DNA of 5,743 nucleotides, taken from NCBI GenBank assembly GCA_945877725.1, contig CAMDXR010000211.1, forward strand, positions 1 through 5,743. The letters run 5' to 3'. This document shows, piece by piece, positions 1 through 5,603 of this stretch. The number at the start of each line of letters is the position of its first letter. Within the stretch, counting starts at the first letter, position 1. The notes below the pieces were generated by a model. That model worked only from the letters and a program-made list of their open reading frames with translations. It was not told where the DNA came from and searched no databases. A program made the position numbers and the translations under genes. The stretch comes from Limnohabitans sp. Rim8 (lineage in GTDB: Bacteria; Pseudomonadota; Gammaproteobacteria; Burkholderiales; Burkholderiaceae_C).

Positions 1-111
1 GAGCGCAACGTGCCCAGCCCCCACGCCCACTACCTGTGCTGGCGCACCGGCACCATGGAGCGCTGGGAATGCGCTGCCTTCGCCGAATGGATGAAAAGCG
101 CGCTGGCCTGA
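1..111 (+). CDS. LysR-type transcriptional regulator, C-terminal fragment (5' end outside window)
   Basis: Frame 1 is open from the first base and ends with TGA at 109-111, giving 36 residues that start ERNVPSPHAHYLCW and end FAEWMKSALA. The pattern of a Ser-Pro-x-x-x-Tyr-Leu-x-Trp strand, then about 13 residues, then Ala-Phe-x-x-Trp-Met, is the usual end of the effector-binding domain of GcvA-like LysR regulators. There the last strand leads into a final helix of the form aFxxWL. The DNA-binding helix-turn-helix lies upstream of the window, so the target and effector cannot be read. It is co-directional with glcD after a 206-bp gap, not divergent from it, so regulation of glcD is possible but not indicated by the layout. 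The family call rests on a short tail and is moderate. Confidence 0.5.
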   Translation, partial: ERNVPSPHAHYLCWRTGTMERWECAAFAEWMKSALA

Positions 112-119
112 AGCCAAGC

Positions 120-175
120 TGGCGTCTGCTTGGGCAAAAGCCCGGGGGATGGACCCCCGATCAAGTCGAGGCTAC
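120..175 (+). terminator. GC-rich hairpins after the LysR gene, possible terminator
   Basis: Just after the LysR stop, GGGC-AAAA-GCCC (132-143) can fold into a small hairpin, extendable with G:T pairs. It is followed by GGGGG (144-148) opposite CCCCC (154-158). No T run follows, so a classical Rho-independent terminator is not shown. The right part (153-173) is a decayed copy of the CCCCCGA palindrome found twice more in this window. The rest of the gap up to 317 holds no recognisable gene and no convincing -35/-10 pair. TTGC (190-193) and GCAA (208-211) form only a weak dyad. Confidence 0.25.
153..173 (+). repeat. Dispersed CCCCCGA...TCGGGGG palindrome, decayed copy 1
   Basis: The sequence ACCCCCGATCAAGTCGAGGC aligns with the better copy at 5552-5572. 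The left arm is intact, while the loop and right arm carry substitutions that break the stem. It lies between the LysR gene end and glcD. Confidence 0.45.
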
Positions 176-317
176 AGAAACGGCTTGGGTTGCATGATTG
201 AACAAGCGCAATGACAAGGCTTATCTGCCAGATTTCACAACTTGATCAAAGTTTCTTCAGCCCACGCTGGCTCTCTTGGGCGTACATTCATGACTTCATT
301 TACAGGTTTTGCATGCC

Positions 318-1826
318 ATGAGCGCCCACTCCTCCTCTGAATCCCAGCAACTGACCGCCGCCGAACGGGCCGAGCGCCAACGCGCCGTGGTGCAAGCCTT
401 GGGGCGGGTGCTGCCCGCCGATGCCATTCTTTACACCCCCGAAGACACCACGCCCTACGAATGCGATGGCTTGACGGCCTACCGCGAAAGGCCGTTGGTG
501 GTGGCTTTGCCCGAAACCGAGGCCCAAGTGCAGGCCGTGCTTCAGGTTTGCCATGCTTTGCAAGTGCCGGTGGTGGCGCGCGGTGCGGGCACGGGTTTGT
601 CGGGTGGGGCCATGCCGCACCGCATGGGCGTGACCCTGTCGATGGCCCGTTTTAACCAGATTTTGAAAATGGACCCGGTCAGCCGCACAGCGGTGGTGCA
701 ATGCGGGGTGCGCAATTTGGCCATCAGCGAGGCGGCCGCGCCTTATGGCTTGTATTACGCCCCCGATCCCTCCAGCCAGATTGCTTGCACGATTGGCGGC
801 AACGTGGCCGAAAACTCGGGTGGCGTGCATTGCCTGAAATACGGGCTGACGGTGCACAACGTGATCAAAGTGCGTGGCTTCACCATAGAGGGCGAGCCTA
901 TTGAATTTGGCAGCGACGCGTTGGACACCTCGGGTTACGACCTGTTGGCCGTGCTGGTGGGCAGTGAGGGCATGTTGGCCGTGACCACCGAGGTCACCGT
1001 GAAACTGGTGCCCAAACCCCAGTTGGCGCGCTGCATCATGGCCAGCTTTGACGATGTGCGCAAAGCGGGTGACGCGGTGGCCGCCGTGATTGCGGCAGGC
1101 ATCATTCCCGCCGGTCTGGAGATGATGGACGGCCCCATGACGGCTGCGGTCGAAGACTTTGTGCACGCCGATTACGACCTGAGCGCCGCCGCCATCTTGC
1201 TTTGCGAGAGCGATGGCACGCCGGAAGAGGTTGAGGAAGAAATTGGCCGCATGAGCGCTGTGCTGCGCGACTGCGGGGCCACAGCCATATCGGTCAGCCG
1301 GGACGAGGCCCAGCGCCTGAAGTTTTGGAGCGGTCGCAAAAACGCCTTTCCGGCCTCGGGCCGTATCAGCCCGGATTACATGTGCATGGACTCGACCATT
1401 CCGCGCAAACGCCTGGCCGACATCCTGCAAGCCATATCCGAGATGGAGATCAAGTACGGCCTGAAATGCCTGAACGTGTTCCACGCGGGTGACGGCAACC
1501 TGCATCCGCTGATTTTGTTTGATGCGAACGACGCTGACCAACTGCACCGCTGCGAGTTGTTCGGGGCCGACATTCTGGAAACCAGTGTGGCCATGGGCGG
1601 CACAGTGACGGGCGAGCACGGCGTGGGCATTGAAAAAGTGAACAGCATGTGCGTGCAGTTCAGCCCGGAAGAAAACGAACAAATGTTCGCCGTAAAGCGC
1701 GCTTTTGACCCGCAAAGCCTGCTGAACCCCGGCAAGGTGATCCCCACCCTGAACCGCTGCGCCGAATACGGCCGCATGCTGGTCCGTGCCGGGGCCATCA
1801 AGCACCCGGAGCTAGAACGCTTTTAA
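318..1826 (+). CDS. glcD: Glycolate oxidase FAD-binding subunit GlcD (FAD-linked oxidase)
   Basis: Encodes 502 residues, close to the usual ~500 for GlcD, the flavin subunit that oxidises glycolate to glyoxylate as part of the membrane-associated GlcDEF enzyme. The N-terminal PCMH-type FAD domain shows RGAGTGLSGG (about 88-97), the PDPSS...IGGNVAENSGG stretch (about 149-169) and GSEGMLAVTTEVTVKLVPKP (about 215-234). The C-terminal FAD-oxidase domain shows FHAGDGNLHP (about 388-397) and GGTVTGEHGVG (about 427-437), whose histidines are catalytic or metal-binding in this superfamily. The tail LNPGKVIPTLNRCAEYGR is GlcD-like rather than D-lactate dehydrogenase-like. I chose ATG 318 over the in-frame TTG at 309 because ACAGG (302-306) sits 11 nt before ATG but only 2 nt before TTG. 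No glcE or glcF follows. A different 2-hydroxyacid as substrate cannot be excluded. Confidence 0.85.
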   Translation: MSAHSSSESQQLTAAERAERQRAVVQALGRVLPADAILYTPEDTTPYECDGLTAYRERPLVVALPETEAQVQAVLQVCHALQVPVVARGAGTGLSGGAMPHRMGVTLSMARFNQILKMDPVSRTAVVQCGVRNLAISEAAAPYGLYYAPDPSSQIACTIGGNVAENSGGVHCLKYGLTVHNVIKVRGFTIEGEPIEFGSDALDTSGYDLLAVLVGSEGMLAVTTEVTVKLVPKPQLARCIMASFDDVRKAGDAVAAVIAAGIIPAGLEMMDGPMTAAVEDFVHADYDLSAAAILLCESDGTPEEVEEEIGRMSAVLRDCGATAISVSRDEAQRLKFWSGRKNAFPASGRISPDYMCMDSTIPRKRLADILQAISEMEIKYGLKCLNVFHAGDGNLHPLILFDANDADQLHRCELFGADILETSVAMGGTVTGEHGVGIEKVNSMCVQFSPEENEQMFAVKRAFDPQSLLNPGKVIPTLNRCAEYGRMLVRAGAIKHPELERF

Positions 1827-1840
1827 GCACGCGGGCATCT

Positions 1841-1888
1841 GGGGTGGCCACCCCCGACCCTCTTTTCACCCCCGACCTGATTGGGGGT
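1841..1888 (+). terminator. Tandem GC hairpins downstream of glcD, candidate terminator
   Basis: Fifteen bases after the glcD stop there is a perfect 14-bp palindrome, GGGGTGGCCACCCC (1841-1854). A short T run (TCTTTTC, 1861-1867) follows, then a second stem, ACCCCCGA/TTGGGGGT (1868-1888). CACCCCCGACC occurs twice as a direct repeat (1849-1859 and 1867-1877). The position suits termination of glcD, but the T run is not directly behind either stem, so this is a weak call. The second stem is also a copy of a dispersed repeat. Confidence 0.35.
1868..1888 (-). repeat. Dispersed CCCCCGA...TCGGGGG palindrome, copy 2
   Basis: This 21-bp palindrome, ACCCCCGA-CCTGA-TTGGGGGT, matches the reverse complement of 5552-5572 at 20 of 21 positions. 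It also resembles a decayed copy at 153-173. It is continued by TCCATG (1889-1894), just as the first copy is preceded by ATGG. It is likely a small mobile or structural intergenic repeat of this genome. Confidence 0.6.
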
Positions 1889-1924
1889 CCATGCCTTCGT
1901 TGGCGATGGGTACGACACAGCGTT

Positions 1925-1980
1925 GTGGGAGCGAGCCCCTGCTCGCGAATGTTGGCCGGAGCCACTGCAATCATTCGGCC
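1925..1980 (+). repeat. REPIN-like element: REP (GCGAGC stem) plus spacer and truncated inverted REP
   Basis: The REP unit is 26 bp (1925-1950): GTGGGA, stem GCGAGC, loop CCCT, stem GCTCGC, then GAAT. A 22-bp spacer (1951-1972) follows. ATTCGGCC (1973-1980) then matches the start of the other REP type in inverse orientation, after which similarity stops. Positions 1937-1980 match the reverse complement of 5700-5743 at 42 of 44 positions. The form (GTGGGAG start, short hairpin, CGAA end, head-to-head pairs) matches the REP/REPIN class known from Pseudomonas, which is mobilised by RAYT (TnpA_REP) proteins. No RAYT gene is in the window. Confidence 0.75.
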
Positions 1981-2047
1981 GGGTATGACAGATGGGGCAG
2001 GCATGACGAATGGGCCGGGTATAAAAAATAGGGCTGGAACAGACGGC
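1976..2047 (+). repeat. Degenerate 18-bp tandem repeat upstream of yggS
   Basis: Four blocks of 18 bp align: 1976-1993, 1994-2011, 2012-2029 and 2030-2047. The first three share GGsCrGGyATrAmrrAT, with cores GGGTATGACA, AGGCATGACG and GGGTATAAAA. The fourth is weak. The array begins inside the truncated REP and ends 23 bp before the yggS start, so it forms part of that gene's leader or promoter region. Confidence 0.5.
2020..2025 (+). promoter_or_regulatory. Possible -10 box for yggS (TATAAA)
   Basis: TATAAA lies about 45 bp before the yggS start, in the only A/T-rich patch of the spacer, and matches five of six bases of the sigma-70 -10 consensus. No good -35 hexamer is visible 16-18 bp upstream, so this is a weak candidate. 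It falls inside the third 18-bp repeat block. Confidence 0.25.
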
Positions 2048-2070
2048 TTGGGGTTTGGTACGCTCAGGGC

Positions 2071-2754
2071 ATGAACTCATTGATTGCCGGGAACATTTCA
2101 CAGGTGCGGGCGCACATTGATGCCGCTTGTCAGGCCGCAGAGCGTCCGCAGGGCAGCGTGCGCTTGTTGGCGGTGTCCAAAACCTTTGGGCCGGAGGCGG
2201 TGCGCCAAGCGCATGCCGCAGGGCAAATCGCCTTTGGTGAAAACTACATTCAAGAAGCGGTAGACAAAATAGCCGCTCTGCGCGACTTGCCATTGGAGTG
2301 GCACTGCATCGGACCGATCCAGAGCAACAAAACGCGGCTGGTGGCCGAGCATTTTGACTGGGTGCACAGTGTGGACCGCCTCAAAATTGCCCAGCGCCTG
2401 AGCGAGCAACGCCCTGCCGAACGGCCTCCCCTGCAGGTCTGCATTCAGGTCAATGTGGATGGCGGAGCCACCAAGTCTGGTGTGCCACCGCAAGATTTAC
2501 CGGCCTTGGCACAGGCGGTGGCTGCTTTACCGCGCTTGCAGTTGCGTGGCTTGATGACCATCCCTGAGCCCGCCGATTCACCCGAGCAAATGCGCGCAGT
2601 GCACCGTCAGGCCAAAGACTTGTTTGACCAGTTGTGCCGCCAAGGCCTGCCGCTGGACACTTTGTCTATGGGCATGAGCGCCGATCTGGACGCCGCTATT
2701 GCCGAGGGCAGCACGATGGTGCGGGTGGGCACAGCGATTTTTGGCCGCCGTTGA
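2071..2754 (+). CDS. yggS: YggS/PLPBP family pyridoxal 5'-phosphate homeostasis protein
   Basis: Encodes 227 residues, the normal size of this single-domain PLP-binding TIM-barrel protein. It is cytosolic, has no known enzymatic activity, and buffers PLP and amino-acid/keto-acid balance. The PLP-binding lysine is K37 in RLLAVSKTFG. GENYIQEA (53-60 region), HCIGPIQSNK (78-87), the strand VCIQVNVD (about 123-130), SMGMSADL (199-206) and RVGTAIFG (218-225, phosphate binding) all follow the family order. The start fits the family N-terminus (about 30 residues before the AVSKT strand). The only Shine-Dalgarno-like AGGG (2066-2069) is too close to the ATG to be a normal site, so initiation may be weak or leaderless-like. 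It stands alone, without the proC or yggT neighbours often seen, and converges on the hydroxylase cluster. Confidence 0.93.
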   Translation: MNSLIAGNISQVRAHIDAACQAAERPQGSVRLLAVSKTFGPEAVRQAHAAGQIAFGENYIQEAVDKIAALRDLPLEWHCIGPIQSNKTRLVAEHFDWVHSVDRLKIAQRLSEQRPAERPPLQVCIQVNVDGGATKSGVPPQDLPALAQAVAALPRLQLRGLMTIPEPADSPEQMRAVHRQAKDLFDQLCRQGLPLDTLSMGMSADLDAAIAEGSTMVRVGTAIFGRR

Positions 2755-2755
2755 G

Positions 2756-2770
2756 GGCTGCGCCGTAGCC
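2756..2770. terminator. Small hairpin between convergent genes
   Basis: GGCTGC-GCC-GTAGCC can form a 6-bp stem with one G:T pair and a 3-nt loop, in the 39-bp gap between the yggS stop and the stop of the DUF2783-like gene. A second imperfect stem follows around 2789-2803 (GGCCTT/AAGGTCC with a bulge). Neither has a T run, so a shared terminator is only suggested by position. Confidence 0.2.
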
Positions 2771-2793
2771 TTCAATGACCCCCCATTAGGCCT

Positions 2794-3003
2794 TCAAAGG
2801 TCCATCAAAGCTGCTTCAATCTGTTGTTGAAACAGGTGTTCATCCGCCAATGCGTTGGCATTCAGCAGGGCCAGTTTGACCAAAAACAGCTGGGCTTTTT
2901 CGGCTCCTGCTTGGTCGATGGCTTTGGCCAGAGCGTCGTAAACGGTCTCTAGGCCGCCAATTGTGAGGGTTTTGGCCTTGGCTTGGTTAGATGAATCGCT
3001 CAT
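2794..3003 (-). CDS. Small DUF2783-like protein, putative coupling partner of the adjacent hydroxylase
   Basis: Encodes 69 residues with no signal peptide or membrane segment, predicted to be mostly helical: YDALAKAIDQA, then QLFLVKLALLNANALAD, then FQQQIEAAL. The pattern of a short helix, a Leu/Ala-rich helix ending LxNAxAL.D, and a final helix resembles DUF2783 proteins, which commonly sit beside FAD aromatic hydroxylases in beta-proteobacteria. In P. putida U a comparably small protein, MhaB, is required with the flavoprotein MhaA for 3-hydroxyphenylacetate hydroxylation, so a coupling or stabilising role is inferred here. The gene starts 10 bp after the hydroxylase stop. Its Shine-Dalgarno AAGGAG (complement of 3010-3015) overlaps that stop, indicating coupled translation. 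The DUF name is from recall of the pattern and was not searched. Confidence 0.75.
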   Translation of the reverse strand: MSDSSNQAKAKTLTIGGLETVYDALAKAIDQAGAEKAQLFLVKLALLNANALADEHLFQQQIEAALMDL

Positions 3004-3009
3004 GCTGTT

Positions 3010-3015
3010 CTCCTT
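3010..3015 (-). promoter_or_regulatory. Strong ribosome binding site overlapping the hydroxylase stop codon
   Basis: On the - strand AAGGAG lies 6 nt before the ATG of the small gene. Its first two bases are the last two of the TAA stop (3014-3016) of the hydroxylase gene. It is the clearest Shine-Dalgarno in the window and favours termination-reinitiation coupling, keeping hydroxylase and small protein in proportion. Confidence 0.75.
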
Positions 3016-4705
3016 ATTGAGGCAGGGCCGTGGCCATTGCGGCTTGCAGTCGGTTGGCGTCCAGGCTCAGCCAGCGGGCGCAAATGTGTTGGTCGGGGCG
3101 CAATAAATAGGCCGCGCCGGGGTTGGTTACGCCATAGCGCTGGCGCAGGTGGCCGTCGGTATCTGGCAAGGTGGCATCGGCACCCGCCACCGCCATGGAC
3201 ATGCCCACCGCCACCACCCGCAAAGGCATGCCTTTTTCGCGTGCTGCGGCCACCACATTCAGCAATTCAGCGGGCAAGGCCGGGGCATCGGTGAAATACA
3301 GCAGGTCGTAGCCGCCACCCAAATGGTCGAGCAAAAAATCATCCTCGCCCAGCCGCACGTTTTGTGGCGGTGCGCCATGGGCCGGGCCTGCGGTGAACAA
3401 AGCGTTGTCGTCGTCGGGGCTGTTCAGCGCCGAATGGGTGTACTCGTGTGGCCGTGAAGTGCGCCAGTGGTACAGCGGGCGCACAAAGGCTTGCGACAAC
3501 GAGAGCGACAACACAGCATCGCGCAACAACCTGAACCCGGGGCTGGGCGGGGCCATGAAACGGGTGCTTTTGCCCGCTTCGGTGATGATTTCGCGGGCCG
3601 CTCCCACGCGCTCGGTGCTGTGGTTGGCCAACAGGTGTTTGCCCACCAAGCCTTTAGCCACAAAGGCCAGGTGCCAGCCCAAAGACTGCGCATCCTGAAA
3701 CGCGGTGTTGGCCCCGCGCACCCCAAAAATCGGCAGCAAATGCGCCGCATCGCCGGTAAAAATCACGCTGCCTTGCACAAAGTCGGGCAGCGTCAGGGTG
3801 CGTGCCGAATACACCGACGACCAGTCCATTTCCCAGGGCGTTCCGGCGTGGCCGATCATGGCCAGTTGGGCGTCAATGCGGGCTTTCAAAGATTCGGGTT
3901 GCAGCGCCTGCTCGGGGGTTTCACCCGGCGGCAGTTGGTAGTCCACGCGCCAAATGCCGTGGGGTTCGCGGTGCATCAAGATGGTGTTGCCGGGGTTCCA
4001 CTCGGGGTCAAAATAAGCCAGCCGTTCGGTGGGCAGGGGCAGGTCAATTCGAATGTCGGCAATGACAAAAAAGCCCTCGTACGAGGCGCCTTCCATTTGC
4101 AGGTTCATGGCCGTACGCAGGCCCGAGCGGCCCCCATCGGCGGCCACCACCCAGTCGCTCTCCAAGGTGTAGGGGCCCTCGGGTGTGTCGATCTCCAGCA
4201 CCGCAAAGCCGTCTTTTTGCTGCAAAGATTCGAGCTTGTTGCCCCACCTAAAGTCGATCAAAGGACTGGCCTTGCAGGCATCGTGCAGGTACTCCTCTAA
4301 ATACTGTTGCTGCACATTGATGATCGGGAAAAACCGGTCATCGTCATCGTGCGGCGCTTCCATCCGGAACACGCGCTGACCCCGGTAATAAGAGTTGCCA
4401 AAACGCCAGGGCAGGCCCCCCTCGGTCATGCGATCGGCCACGCCCACTTGTTGCAAAATTTCCATCGAGCGCCGGGTAAAACAAATCGCCCGGCTGCCTT
4501 GCGACAACTGCAGCTCGGCCGCCAACACCACACTGGCCACGCCGTGCCGGGCCAACTCCAAGGCGGTGACCATGCCCGCCGGGCCAGCGCCCACAATCAC
4601 CACCTTTTTGCGCTCTTGTGCGGCATGGTCTGAGAGCAGCCAAGGCTGGAAAACTTGGTACGGGTAATAAAGAGAAGGGCGGGGCTGGGTACTGGGCTGG
4701 TGCAT
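3014..4705 (-). CDS. Group A FAD-dependent aromatic hydroxylase (MhpA/MhaA-like monooxygenase)
   Basis: Encodes 563 residues of a single-component type flavoprotein hydroxylase (FAD_binding_3 family) that uses NAD(P)H and O2 to hydroxylate a phenolic ring. Visible landmarks are the Rossmann GxGxxG in VVIVGAGPAG (35-44), the DG motif in VVAADGGRSGLR (186-197), and the second FAD motif GDAAHLLPIFGVRG (318-331) with N333 and D338 in NTAFQD. A C-terminal thioredoxin-like domain (about 447-560) ends with the typical RPDQHICARW (536-545). A 34-residue N-terminal lead including YYPYQVF precedes the flavin fold. No other Met lies before GxGxxG, which supports this start; only a weak AAGAG (complement of 4713-4717) precedes it. 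Together with the small downstream protein and the MarR gene, the best guess is 3-hydroxyphenylacetate 6-hydroxylase (product homogentisate). 3-(3-hydroxyphenyl)propionate or another phenolic acid remains possible. Confidence 0.85.
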   Translation of the reverse strand: MHQPSTQPRPSLYYPYQVFQPWLLSDHAAQERKKVVIVGAGPAGMVTALELARHGVASVVLAAELQLSQGSRAICFTRRSMEILQQVGVADRMTEGGLPWRFGNSYYRGQRVFRMEAPHDDDDRFFPIINVQQQYLEEYLHDACKASPLIDFRWGNKLESLQQKDGFAVLEIDTPEGPYTLESDWVVAADGGRSGLRTAMNLQMEGASYEGFFVIADIRIDLPLPTERLAYFDPEWNPGNTILMHREPHGIWRVDYQLPPGETPEQALQPESLKARIDAQLAMIGHAGTPWEMDWSSVYSARTLTLPDFVQGSVIFTGDAAHLLPIFGVRGANTAFQDAQSLGWHLAFVAKGLVGKHLLANHSTERVGAAREIITEAGKSTRFMAPPSPGFRLLRDAVLSLSLSQAFVRPLYHWRTSRPHEYTHSALNSPDDDNALFTAGPAHGAPPQNVRLGEDDFLLDHLGGGYDLLYFTDAPALPAELLNVVAAAREKGMPLRVVAVGMSMAVAGADATLPDTDGHLRQRYGVTNPGAAYLLRPDQHICARWLSLDANRLQAAMATALPQ

Positions 4706-4767
4706 GGGGTGGCTCTTGAATGGGTCGTCAGGTCTGCTGGGCGCAAGTGTTGGTCTGCGGTTTGAAC

Positions 4768-4803
4768 AAAAGTTGGAAAAAGTTGAAAAAAGTGGAGAAA
4801 AAA
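4768..4803 (-). promoter_or_regulatory. Phased A-tracts between marR and hydroxylase gene
   Basis: In the 120-bp gap, A-runs occur at 4768-4771, 4777-4781, 4786-4791 and 4798-4803, at roughly helical spacing. The repeat AGTTGGAAAA / AGTTGAAAAA / AGTGGAGAAA has an exact 10-bp period from 4771. Such phasing predicts intrinsic DNA bending upstream of the hydroxylase start. AGTTG also matches the half-site of the palindrome before marR. I see no clear -35/-10 for a separate hydroxylase promoter. Confidence 0.45.
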
Positions 4804-4822
4804 GGGGCCGGTTTCAGCGGGC
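4798..4822 (-). terminator. Possible Rho-independent terminator after marR
   Basis: Read on the - strand just after the marR stop, GGCC...GGCC (or alternatively CCGG...CCGG) can pair across CCGCTGAAACC, and CCC plus six T residues follows (complement of 4798-4806). The stem is only 4 bp, so termination would be partial. That could lower hydroxylase expression relative to marR within one transcript. Confidence 0.35.
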
Positions 4823-4825
4823 CGG

Positions 4826-5407
4826 TCAAAGACCAGGCTCATCTGCAGGTGCATCCGATGCCCCCGCAGGACGCGCATGGTCAATCAGGCGGTCAAAAAG
4901 TGCACTCAGCGTGGCTTGTTCGGCGGCATCCAGGCAGCCAAAAATCTGCTCGTTGCGTTGCGTAATCAGGTCCATGGCGCGCTCAAAAGCCACGCGTCCG
5001 GCGGGTGTGAGCGTCAGCACCACGCCCCGGCCATCGCCCGGATGGTCGGCTTTGAGCACCAAGCCTTGGTCGACCAAAGCCTGTGCGGCCCGACTGGCCT
5101 GACCTTTGTTCAGGTTGGCTTTTTCGGCCAACGCCTTGACCGACACTGGCTCAAACGTGCCAATCGTGCTCAGGCATCGCCCGTCACTCATCGACAAACC
5201 CGTGTGCGCCGGATACGCCGACTGGCTTTGGGCATCGGTCAGCTTGTGCAGCAAGTGCAGTCGGTAGGTTAGCGTGCGGTCCAGCGACTGTCCCATGCCC
5301 ACGTCGCTCGGCAAACCTGCTGCGGCAGTATTGGGGGCGACGGGGTTCGCAGATTGAGCGGTGCTGCGAAGGGAGGCCAATGTAGGGTCTGATTGGTGTG
5401 GCGGCAT
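4826..5407 (-). CDS. MarR family transcriptional regulator
   Basis: Encodes 193 residues. The winged helix-turn-helix is clear: dimer helix TLTYRLHLLHKLTDAQ (45-60), VSVKALAEKANLNKGQASR (88-106, with recognition helix NKGQASRAAQAL at 100-111), and the wing DGRGVVLTLTPAG (125-137) with the family's Asp-x-Arg (D125, R127). The C-terminal helix returns to the dimer interface. It is about 40 residues longer than typical MarR proteins at the N-terminus, where the sequence is Ala/Ser/Pro-rich. M38 (ATG complement of 5294-5296) is an alternative start; neither start has a good Shine-Dalgarno. It lies upstream of and co-directional with the hydroxylase and small gene. An 18-bp palindrome at its own promoter suggests autorepression relieved by a phenolic ligand. 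The ligand is not shown. Confidence 0.9.
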   Translation of the reverse strand: MPPHQSDPTLASLRSTAQSANPVAPNTAAAGLPSDVGMGQSLDRTLTYRLHLLHKLTDAQSQSAYPAHTGLSMSDGRCLSTIGTFEPVSVKALAEKANLNKGQASRAAQALVDQGLVLKADHPGDGRGVVLTLTPAGRVAFERAMDLITQRNEQIFGCLDAAEQATLSALFDRLIDHARPAGASDAPADEPGL

Positions 5408-5475
5408 GGCGCTGTTTGCGGCGTTGGTGATGTTCTGAAATCGATGTTTTGGGGCTAAAAATCCAATCGAGATAG

Positions 5476-5504
5476 ATTTTAGATAAATTTAGTTGCGTCC
5501 GCAA
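5476..5504 (-). promoter_or_regulatory. Predicted sigma-70 promoter of marR
   Basis: On the - strand TTGCGG (complement of 5499-5504) lies 17 bp from TAAAAT (complement of 5476-5481, five of six -10 consensus bases). The region between is A/T-rich, in contrast to its surroundings. The leader to the marR ATG would be about 60 nt. The -35 is a weak three-of-six match and lies within the palindrome, as expected for a repressible promoter. Confidence 0.5.
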
Positions 5505-5507
5505 CTA
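5490..5507. promoter_or_regulatory. Perfect palindrome, probable MarR operator
   Basis: TAGTTGCG-TC-CGCAACTA is an uninterrupted 8-bp inverted repeat around a 2-bp centre, 83 bp upstream of the marR start. Its size and symmetry are those of MarR-family operators, and it covers the predicted -35 of marR. It is the only such site in the window. Binding by the neighbouring MarR protein is inferred. Confidence 0.65.
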
Positions 5508-5551
5508 CCTGACTCATTTGAATGGTTTATCCATGGCCGCAAAAGGCATAG

Positions 5552-5572
5552 ACCCCCGATCAGGTCGGGGGT
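5552..5572 (+). repeat. Dispersed CCCCCGA...TCGGGGG palindrome, copy 3
   Basis: ACCCCCGA-TCAGG-TCGGGGGT forms a perfect 8-bp stem with a 5-nt loop and is followed by GACGGG. It is the intact member of the family, of which 1868-1888 (inverted, 20 of 21) and 153-173 (decayed) are the other copies here. Confidence 0.6.
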
Positions 5573-5603
5573 GACGGGATAAGAAGGGACAGATCCGCTC
5601 CTG

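Noticed and set aside
242..249. TTGATCAA palindrome upstream of glcD as an operator
   Set aside because: It is only 8 bp, contains the common GATC core, and has no second site or promoter pair to support a regulatory role.
300..1805. A 501-codon open frame on the - strand opposite glcD
   Set aside because: Its product is a His/Gly/Ala-rich, non-family sequence, the usual mirror image of a GC-biased real gene. The + strand carries all the conserved FAD-oxidase motifs.
1844..2074. A 76-codon + strand frame from GTG ending in an ATGA overlap with yggS
   Set aside because: It runs through the palindrome, the REP and the 18-bp repeat, has no Shine-Dalgarno, and owes its repeats to the DNA repeat. 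The ATGA overlap is probably chance.
3467..4300. A 277-codon open frame on the + strand opposite the hydroxylase
   Set aside because: It is rich in His, Gln, Gly and Arg with no recognisable domain, and is antisense to a well-supported flavoprotein. It is a codon-bias shadow.
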